A DNA stretch of 64,000 bases from Saussurea involucrata (taxonomy: Eukaryota; Streptophyta; Magnoliopsida; Asterales; Asteraceae): the NCBI GenBank assembly GCA_033807775.1, contig CM066321.1, forward strand, positions 236,559,922 to 236,623,921, given 5' to 3'. The notes under the pieces were generated by a model. The model did not search any database. It was not told where the DNA came from and worked only from the letters and a program-made list of their open reading frames with translations. Both the position numbers and the translations under genes were made by a program. This document shows, piece by piece, positions 57,079 through 64,000 of the stretch. Position 1 is the first letter of the stretch; the number at the start of each line of letters is the position of its first letter.

Positions 57079-58570
57079 GGTGATGACAAAGCAATAAAAG
57101 AAAATTGCTAAGTTAAAAAGATAAGGATAAAAAGGACTCATAAATACGTGTCCCATTTATCGTTTTCAGGGATCTTTTTGAGTACTGGTGGAGTAAAGTA
57201 CTTCACTGAAACTTTTCATTACTTCGTAAATACAACATTACAAGGGAAGTTGAAAAATTACAAGTACAGTGAAAAGAATTTACAAGTACAAAAAGTTATC
57301 AGCTAATAAGATAGAAGAAATACAAGAGATCCTATACGCTATTCAGGTTCTTCCTTGACAAGAAGTTCATCAAGGGTGTTAGTCTTTGGAATCATCCAGT
57401 CAGGGACTGTTACTCCCTGTTCCCGTTTTAATTTGGCTTCGCGGTAGATTTGGGGTTTCATGAATGTTTCAAGGAAGGAGCGATCACACCAGTATAATAG
57501 ATCTCTGAGTTGTTCGATTGGAGCGATGGGTAACTCAGACCGTCGTTGGAAGCACTTGCGACACGTGAAATCTAGAAAGAACATGTCGAAGGTTCACTGA
57601 CCACCTTTCTAGCTTCGAATTCTATAGTAGGTGGCAGTGAGATGTCGAGGCCTGATAGATCAGCATTTGGATCGATTACAGCTTCACAAGAAAAGTCAAC
57701 ACCAGTCTCGTTTCGTAGTCTCGTTCCGTAGTCTCGTTCCGTATAACAGGCCCTGAAGATGGCAGAGCCTTCTTCTTTGGAGCGCTTCGTTTTTGTTGGA
57801 TGGCTGGATTAAATCAACTACTGAAGAGACTTGGTAGATTAGCTTGTTGATAGCACTTTCAACATAGGGCTTGAAGCTTGATCGGGGTCACTGAATTGCA
57901 ACCCGAATATCCAACCATTCATTTAGCCCAAGATGCTCTAATGCTGAGAGAAAATAGTTTCTCGCCACTCTGTTCTCCTTGATCATTGTGACTTAGATCA
58001 GTGAGACTCCTCTGACAGTTCTCCCCTTCAGGTTTACATGTTTGATTCTTGCTGGTAAACTCCTAAAGTGGACTTTCTTTTTACACCAGGCCAAGGTGGT
58101 GTCGTTGACCTTCGTCTTTTATGTCTTCTTCTTGCCAGCCTCTTTAAGCAGTTGTTGCTAGACTCTGAGGGGAATTTCTTCAGCTAAGGATCCTTTACTG
58201 AACGTTGAGCAAGTTCAAGAGCAAAGGTTTTATCATTGAGCTCAGTCTTCTGTTGTTCATCGAGGATCTTCTCAGCCTTGAGACTTTCAGCGATCTCCTC
58301 AGGAGTCAGATAGCTGAGGTGGGAAGGAATAAGTCGCTGACTTTCCAGCTGTTGGATCATAACTGCTTTCCTTCTGTGTTCATCTTTATCTAACCGCTGA
58401 CGAGGCAGAGAAGGTCTTCTAGGATGAGAAAGCAGCTCTTGTTATTTATTTCTTTGTTCATCAGTCTCATTCAGGACAGAGACCGGGATTATTTGTTCAT
58501 CAACATTGATAGCTGGGATTATTTGTTGAGCAGGGGGAGCTTCAGCAGTATCCTTAAGCACGGGAGAGGA

Positions 58571-58728
58571 CTTGCTGAAACAAAAAGATCACTTGAGTTA
58601 GATCTTTTGAGGTAGAAAAAGATAGATAAAGAATTTGGCTAAGTGTTTAGGGGTTTTAGAATATGAAGGATAGAAGTGGAGAAGGGATAGAGGATTGAAG
58701 CAGTGTAGGGAAAGAAGAGGTAGCATAC
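58571..58728 (-). other. Candidate intron b of the third ORF (element 3, 158 bp)
   Basis: Minus strand: donor GCCAG|GTATGC, pyrimidine-rich tract TTTTTGTTTCAG then CAAG|TCCTCTCCC. It joins LLKKPTCQ to SSPVLKDTAE in frame. Exon wording on both sides matches element 1, while intron sequence and length differ. Confidence 0.75.
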
Positions 58729-59809
58729 CTGGCAAGTAGGCTTCTTTAGAAGAATCGTCAGGTTGCCTTCAGTGGCAAGGCCCTTTTGCTTGCCATGCTG
58801 AGTCTTCTTGGCAGGAGACTTAGCAGTCGTCTCCCCTGCTTCGTTTATTGAGATCCCTTTTAGAGCAGGGACCTTGATGGTGGTAGGCTGGAACCAGTAG
58901 CCATCTTCATCATCATCCTTGGGATCAGGCTGAGCTGAAGGTTCTTCATCATCTACCTCCACCTCTTCTTCCTCTTCTTCGTCTTCCTCATTAGAGAGGT
59001 CTATTCTTTCTTGAGGAGAGAGGGGTGGAGTAGGATCTTTGTCATCGCCTTGATCCCCCTCGGAATGAGAGGAATCTTCAGCGGTTCCCTCAGGATGATC
59101 AGCCTCCTGAGGGTCTTTTTCAGCGGTTTCTTCCTCCCCCTCAACATTCACAGGAAGGTCTTTATTCTTCTCCCCCTGTCTATCTGAATGGGGGAGGTAG
59201 TAAGAGTAGTAGCATCCGCAGCAGCAACAGTCTCAGGGACCCTATCTTCTTGGCCAGGGTTCCCAGAAGTAGAGGCCATTAACATCTCAACAGTGTCGAT
59301 CCTGGCTTCTAGGCCAGGAAGGCGAGATGTAGCCATTATAACAAAATCCGCTGTCATCCCCAGAAGATTTCTATTAGATTGAGAGAAAAAGGAGACAGGG
59401 ACCGTTGGAGTTTCCATCCTCTCCAGGATCTTGGTGAGCAGGATGTTGTTTTCAGGGACCTGTTTAGTAAGCCTGCTCACTTCACCTTGGAGGCCAGAGA
59501 GGTTGTTCTTCAACGTTCCAACCTCGCTGCTAAGGTTGGAGTAGATGGCGGAGAGATCGGTGATGGAGGTTTGAAGGTTGGTGATGGCGGCAGTGTTGTT
59601 GTTGACGCCTGTTTCCAAATTAGTCACTCCCCCTTGTAGTGAGGAGATATTTGCAGAGTTAGCCTTGTGTGCAAGGGTGGAAGAGACATTACTCAGCGTT
59701 TCCCCAGCGTCTGTGATTGTTGAGGTATTTGTAGAGAGGTTGGTGGAGAGATTCTTCACCTTATCAGCGATGTCCTTGAGGGATGTGCTGATCGTGCCCA
59801 GATTAGGAC

Positions 59810-59890
59810 CTGAAAAAGAAAGTAACTTGTGAGCAAAGAAAAGATCAAAAGTTGGGGTTTCAGAGTGGTGTGAGGAATTTGTTTGGATAC
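59810..59890 (-). other. Candidate intron c of the third ORF (element 3, 81 bp)
   Basis: Donor CCTGCAG|GTATCC and acceptor TTTCTTTTTCAG|GTCCTAAT on the minus strand give strong consensus sites. The segment is 27 codons without a stop, so it could be retained. Confidence 0.55.
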
Positions 59891-60436
59891 CTGCAGGATT
59901 GGGGTTGGAGAAGGCATTGATGTCCCTGTTGGCTCCAAAGTATTCCTTGTCGTCCTCAATTGAACGAACATGGATAGTTATAGAAGATCCTACAGGTCCT
60001 GTAGAGTTACGCTGGATCAAATTCCGTAGCATAGCGGCGCTTGTATCCATCAGTGAGCTAGATGGAACCGTAGGAGCAGTGCTGAAAGTAGAGATGACCA
60101 AAGGAGTAGAAGAATAGGGGGCAGAGAAAGATGGTGCAGCAGTGTCAACACTGGAGTCGTTGAGAAAGATCTCTTCAGCGTTTAGAGGCGCTGAAGATAT
60201 TGGGGTAGCTTCCAGTGAAGTTTGAGATACTTGAGGCTCTGAAGTGGTAGTAGGGGTGGCTGTTGCGGATGTGGAGGAGTTGACCACAAAACCATCAAAC
60301 GTTGCCTGTGAAGAGGCAATCACTGATTCTTGAGCCTGGGAGGCTGGGGTTTCTCCTTGGGGATCTTCTTGGACTTATGGGTGCCAAGTGGGGTGTCCGA
60401 GTGTTTCCTCTTTTTGGAGGAGGTGGTTGTAGCAGC

Positions 60437-60512
60437 CTGGGTATCAGCGAAGGGTTGTGCCGTTGAAGGAGAAGAAGTAGGGCGGAGGAGTGAGAGAAGA
60501 GTAGAGACTTAC
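60437..60512 (-). other. Candidate intron a of the third ORF (element 3, 76 bp)
   Basis: Donor GGCGAG|GTAAGTCT is a near-perfect consensus; acceptor is GATACCCAG|GCTGCT. Unspliced, the frame meets TGA at 60,444-60,446. Spliced, FKPIQGE joins AATTTSSKKRKHS in phase 0, matching FKPVANE-VATSIPSLKRKHS of element 1. Confidence 0.8.
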
Positions 60513-61369
60513 CTCGCCTTGGATCGGTTTGAAGTCGAGAACCTTGGGGCCGACCTGAGGGAGTTTGTAATCTCCCGGCTTGGGGTAGCTTGACCCAAGG
60601 AGCATCTGGAGGATTGCAGAGATAAATCGGGGGTAAAGAACGTTCAGGGAGTGTTCGGGCTTCTCGACCTTCTCCATCAGGTCTTCGAAAATGATTCAGG
60701 CATAATCAACTTTTAGCCCTTTCAGCAGGCAGTATCCCATGGCTATTTGAGGCTTAGCAGCATGATTAGTGGAGCCAGTCTTGTCCGTCATGCAGCTGAT
60801 GTTGTGGGCAAATATAAAATTCAGTTATGCCGACATTTTGTTTTTTAGGACCTTAGTGAGCTTCTTGTCATCCTCCAAGCTTCTGGTCTTGTCCCATGCA
60901 TAGTGCATGAGATCAAGAAAGGCTATCAGCTCTTGTTCGCCTTCAGTGCTGTTGGGGTCGATTAAGGGGACGAAGGGGCTTTCTTTGGTACGCCCTGGAA
61001 GGTTCATTGCAGAGTGGATGGCTGCAGGAGAGATAGTGCCACGACCCAGTTCAATTTGGAAACCGATTACTGAGTATTCCTTTCCAGTTTTCTTCGAGGT
61101 TTCAGTGGTACGCTCGGAAGTATACCAGAATTGTTGCAGTAGGTTGCGATGTGCAGGTGGAGCGATTGTTATTGCAGTGGCCAAAGGGCATGTCTTTAAG
61201 AAGTTGAACGCATCAGTGAGGTGGGGGCTTGGCTTTTTCTTAGGAAATTCGAGCAGGGCCAAGGAGTTGTTTGCAGCTAGGACGATCTGGTTCCGTTCGC
61301 CTTTCATGTTTGCAGCCTTCACCATGGTCTCAGCGGTAGCAGCATTGGTAGCAATGTTGGATGCCATTT

Positions 61370-61763
61370 CTGATAAGTAACCAAAAAGTAGAAATAGATT
61401 AACTTCTTAGAATGGAAGGTTTTTCAAAAATAAGGGTTTTTGAGGTTTTAGGGTTTTACAGTTTCCCTTTTAGGGTAGAAACAGTAAAATGTGGGTTTCT
61501 AGTTTTAAAAGATTAAGACAAGTGAAAAGAAGTATTTTCCGGTTTCCTTTTATGGAAAGGGATTCTGGAAAAACGTATGAGAAATAAGTTTAAGATTTTT
61601 GTTTTAAACTTAAAAAGAAAAACTATATTTCAAGTTTTATGTCATAAAATCATGAAGAAGATGATCTTATGTGAACGTTTGTTTTGATCTTTTTAGAACA
61701 AGAAAAGTGGTCAAACCAAGTTTTAGAAAAGATTAAGAGTTGAAAAAGGATGAAAATGTGAAC
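61370..61763 (-). other. Candidate 5'-UTR intron of the third ORF (element 3)
   Basis: Minus strand donor AAAACAG|GTTCAC at 61,763 and acceptor CTTATCAG|AAATGG at 61,370, placing the acceptor two bases before the ATG. The equivalent site pair exists in element 1. Confidence 0.5.
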
Positions 61764-61892
61764 CTGTTTTTGGTTGAAGATTTGAAGATTCGAGTAGCAG
61801 GTTCCAAAATTTTCAAGAACACACAATTCTTAAGGCAATCTTAGCTTGAGAGATTTTAGTGCGGGTAAAAGGTAAAAATATAAACATGAAGA

Positions 61893-62049
61893 GTTTATAT
61901 AGTGAGTGTAGAGAGAGAAAATGATGAGCGGGAAAAGGTACTCATCATGACACGCGACACGTCCCACGAAGCTTATTGGGCAATAATTCAAACGGACGAA
62001 CGTGTCAGGCAAAATTTTGTGCCATAGGTTATCCGTTTTGATGACGTCA
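61893..62049 (-). promoter_or_regulatory. Candidate internal promoter of the third ORF (element 3)
   Basis: On the minus strand: TGACGTCA (62,049-62,042), an ACGTGTC core, TGTCATGATGA, TTTTCCCGCTCA, TTTTCTCTCTCT and TCACTATATAAAC (TATA at 61,901-61,893). Same order and spacing as in element 1. The TATA box is ~525 bases before the ATG. Confidence 0.65.
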
Positions 62050-62361
62050 CAGTCAGAAATGTCTTTTCATTTGAAAAATGTTTCCCTGATAGGTTTTAAA
62101 AAATATCGGAGATAATTTGTAAAATGAAGAGTCACTGATTTAAGAAAGATCAGCGATGAGTTTTGTTCTTTCAAAAGAATCGCTGAAGAAAAGATTCAGT
62201 GATCATTTTAGTTTTCAAAAACAACATACTGAAGTAAGCTTCAGCAAAAGGAATAGAAAAGCGTACCTTGATATCAGCGAATCATTTTGTTTAGAGATTA
62301 GATGATAAATAAGAAGATAGAATTTCCTTTATCACTGACTAAATGTGTGACCACTGAAGAT

Positions 62362-64000
62362 TTATTCTTCAAGGTTCAGCATGCTAAGCTCGCTGATGAG
62401 AAAGTTGAATCTTGTCTCATCAAGAGGTTTGGTGAAAAGATCAGCTAACTGAAATTCAGTAGGGATAAAGTGAAGCTCTATATCACCATTCATCACATGA
62501 TCTCTGATAAAGTGATACCTGATCTCGATGTGTTTGGTCTTTGAGTGTAGCACTGTATTGTTTGCTATAGCGGTGGCACTTGTGTTGTCGCAATAGATTG
62601 AAATTTTGGATAGCTGAAGGTCGTAGTCTAATAGCTGATTTCTCATCCATAAGACCTGAGCATAACAGCTTCCAGCAGCTACATACTCAGCTTCAGCGGT
62701 AGAAGTGGACACTGAACTCTGTTTCTTGCTTGTCCAACTTACCAGCTTTCCACCAAGGAGTTGACAGCCTCTTGTGGTGCTTTTTCTATCCAGCTTGCAA
62801 CCTGCAAAGTCACTCTCTGAATAGGCAGTTAGATCGAACCCAGAGTCTTTGGGATACCAAAGACCTAGGTTGGGGGTACCCTTCAGATATATGAGGATTC
62901 GCTTTACAGCGATCAGATGTGATTCTTTGGGTTAAGATTGATATCGTGCGCAAAGACAGGTAGCATACATAATATCAGGACGACTCGCTGTTAGATAAAG
63001 AAGAGAGCTGATCATCCCTCTGTAAGTAGTGACATTAACAGGCTTCCCTGAAGGATCTTTGTTAAGTGTCATTGGAGGTGCCATAGGGGATTTCATAGCT
63101 GAGCTTTGAGTTAAATCCAATTTTTTCAGCATATCTTTAACATACATACCTTGGTGTATGAACGTACCCTTATCATTTTGCTTGATTTGGAGTCCAAGGA
63201 AGTAAGTCAGCTCACCCATCATACTCATTTTATATTCATCTTTCATTCTTTCAGCGAATCGAGTACATAAAGATGGGTTAGTAGAACCAAATATAATATC
63301 ATCGACATATATTTGTACAAGAATGATATGACCTTTTACTTTCTTGAAAAAAAAGAGTGTTATCAATTTTACCACGCTCAAATTTTTCAAAAAGGAGAAA
63401 AGAGGATAGAGTGTCATACCATGCACGAGGTGCTTGTTTCAGACCATAAAGTGTCTTATCCAGTTTATAGACATAACCTGGATGCTTAGGATCAGAGAAT
63501 CCTGGAGGTTGTTCAACATAGATTTCTTCATTCAACCTTCCATTTAGGAATGCTGACTTGACATCCATTTGATAAACTTTGAAGTCTCTGTGAACAGCGT
63601 ATGCTAGAAATAGACGAATAGCTTCGAGTCTTCCCACAGGGGCAAATGTTTCGTCATAGTTTATACATTCCTCTTGTCTGTATCCCTAAGCTTCTAGACG
63701 AGCCTTTTTGCGGGTTACAGTTCCATGTTCATCTAACGTGTTTCGATAGACCAACTTGGTGCCTATCACTAACTTGTTAAATGGTCTGGGAACAAGATTC
63801 CGAACTTTGTTTCTTTCGAATTCAGTTAGCTTTTCTTGCATAGCGCTGACCCAGTTTGGATCTCTGAGGGCATCATCAACTTTCTTTGGTTCAATCAGCG
63901 AAATAAAATTAACATACAAACAGATGTTACCTGAACTTCGTCGAGTCTGAACACCTGTGTTTGGATCACCAAGAATTTGATCAATGGGGTGATTCATAGT
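62362..64000 (-). pseudogene. pol: pol of copia element 3: RT and RNase H (broken, 5' part outside the window)
   Basis: The minus strand from 64,000 reads HPIDQILGDPNTGVQTRRS, GNICLYVNFISLIEPKKVDDAL and NKVRNLVPRP, RT (DVKSAFLNGRLNEEIYVEQPPGF, then QIYVDDIIFGST near 63,300) and RNase H (STAEAEYVAAG, YCDNTSATA, ADLFTKPLDE), ending SMLNLEE with TAA at 62,362. Breaks: TAG at 63,686-63,688, a frameshift at an A/T run near 63,345, and TAA at 62,932-62,934. The gap between 62,932 and 62,712 is open in the same frame. Confidence 0.92.

Larger units (their letters stand above)
57340..61369 (-). pseudogene. Third ORF of copia element 3 (broken, with introns)
   Basis: The ATG is at about 61,367 (MASNIATNAATAETM). 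The N-terminal domain has FNFLKTCPLATAIT, SAMNLPGRTKESPFVPL and AYCLLKGLKVDY-type wording (AMGYCLLKGL), equivalent to element 1. After intron a comes a basic SKKRKHSD...HKSKKIPKEK cluster. A coiled coil follows (VTNLETGVNNNTAAITNLQ...SSEVGTLKNNLSGLQGEVSRL, about 59,660-59,450), then an acidic NEEDEEEEEEVEVDDEE stretch (about 58,980) and LLKKPTCQ at the intron b donor. The 3' part (58,570-57,340) is heavily decayed and ends DWMIPKTNTLDELLVKEEPE. Breaks include TAA at 60,825, TGA near 60,690, a frameshift near 60,330 and several after 58,400. A ~14-bp tandem duplication (GTAGTCTCGTTCC) is at 57,714-57,741. Confidence 0.72.
56163..64000 (-). mobile_element. Copia element 3: same family as element 1, minus strand, truncated by the window end
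   Basis: The 3' LTR lies at 56,163-57,064, followed by the polypurine tract, third ORF, internal promoter-like block, RNase H and RT, reaching the integrase-RT linker (NHPIDQILGDPN) at 64,000. LTR ends TGTTGATCC...GGGACCAACA match element 1, as does the domain order, but sequence divergence in LTR and third ORF marks a distinct subfamily. It is inserted in the gag of the gypsy element. Confidence 0.93.

Overview
This is plant nuclear DNA, almost certainly a eudicot. It is AT-rich and packed with Ty1/copia and Ty3/gypsy LTR retrotransposons using Met-tRNA or Asp-tRNA primer sites, MITEs, a hAT element, a tRNA-derived SINE and an endogenous pararetrovirus. I found no intact host gene, rRNA, tRNA gene or CRISPR array. 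The very long SIRE/Maximus-like copia elements with an extra ORF would suit Asteraceae or a similar large genome, but the species cannot be fixed from the sequence.

Layout. 1-5,530: a ~3.27-kb tandem duplication carrying arrays of a ~340-bp MITE-like unit and a decayed gypsy LTR/gag piece. 5,530-11,248: non-coding, with a GGTACC-rich palindromic block, a ~283-bp MITE and Helitron-like end motifs. 11,254-36,906: copia element 1 (~12.8 kb, plus strand, TSD GTTAC), whose 3' LTR is split by copia element 2 (23,631-36,467, 12,837 bp, minus strand, TSD CTCCT). 36,912-38,200: non-coding with short tandem repeats. 38,203-49,582: a florendovirus-like endogenous pararetrovirus as two copies, a full-length one on the minus strand and a partial one on the plus strand, flanked on both outer sides by (TA)n. 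49,645-52,490: a decayed Athila-type gypsy fragment, interrupted by a 647-bp hAT element with 8-bp TSDs. 52,440-52,800: a copia RT fragment. 53,190 onward: a Tekay/Del-like gypsy element whose gag is cut at 56,162 by copia element 3 (minus strand, same family as element 1), which runs past the window end.

The most notable system is the third ORF of the three large copia elements. Downstream of pol, each carries a ~4-4.7 kb gene with a common plan: an N-terminal 'LNLP' domain, a basic nuclear-localisation-like cluster, a coiled coil, an acidic stretch and a conserved C-terminal part. No transmembrane segment or signal peptide is evident. In elements 1 and 3 this gene has its own promoter-like block (TGACGTCA, an ACGTG core, CT-rich patch, TATATAAAC), a candidate 5'-UTR intron ending next to the ATG, and internal GT-AG introns that join homologous frames in both copies. 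That is the layout of a host-type gene, not of a simple retroviral env.

All coding regions are decayed by nonsense changes (many Trp to stop, as expected from methyl-C deamination) and small frameshifts. LTR pairs are nevertheless very similar, so the copia insertions are young.
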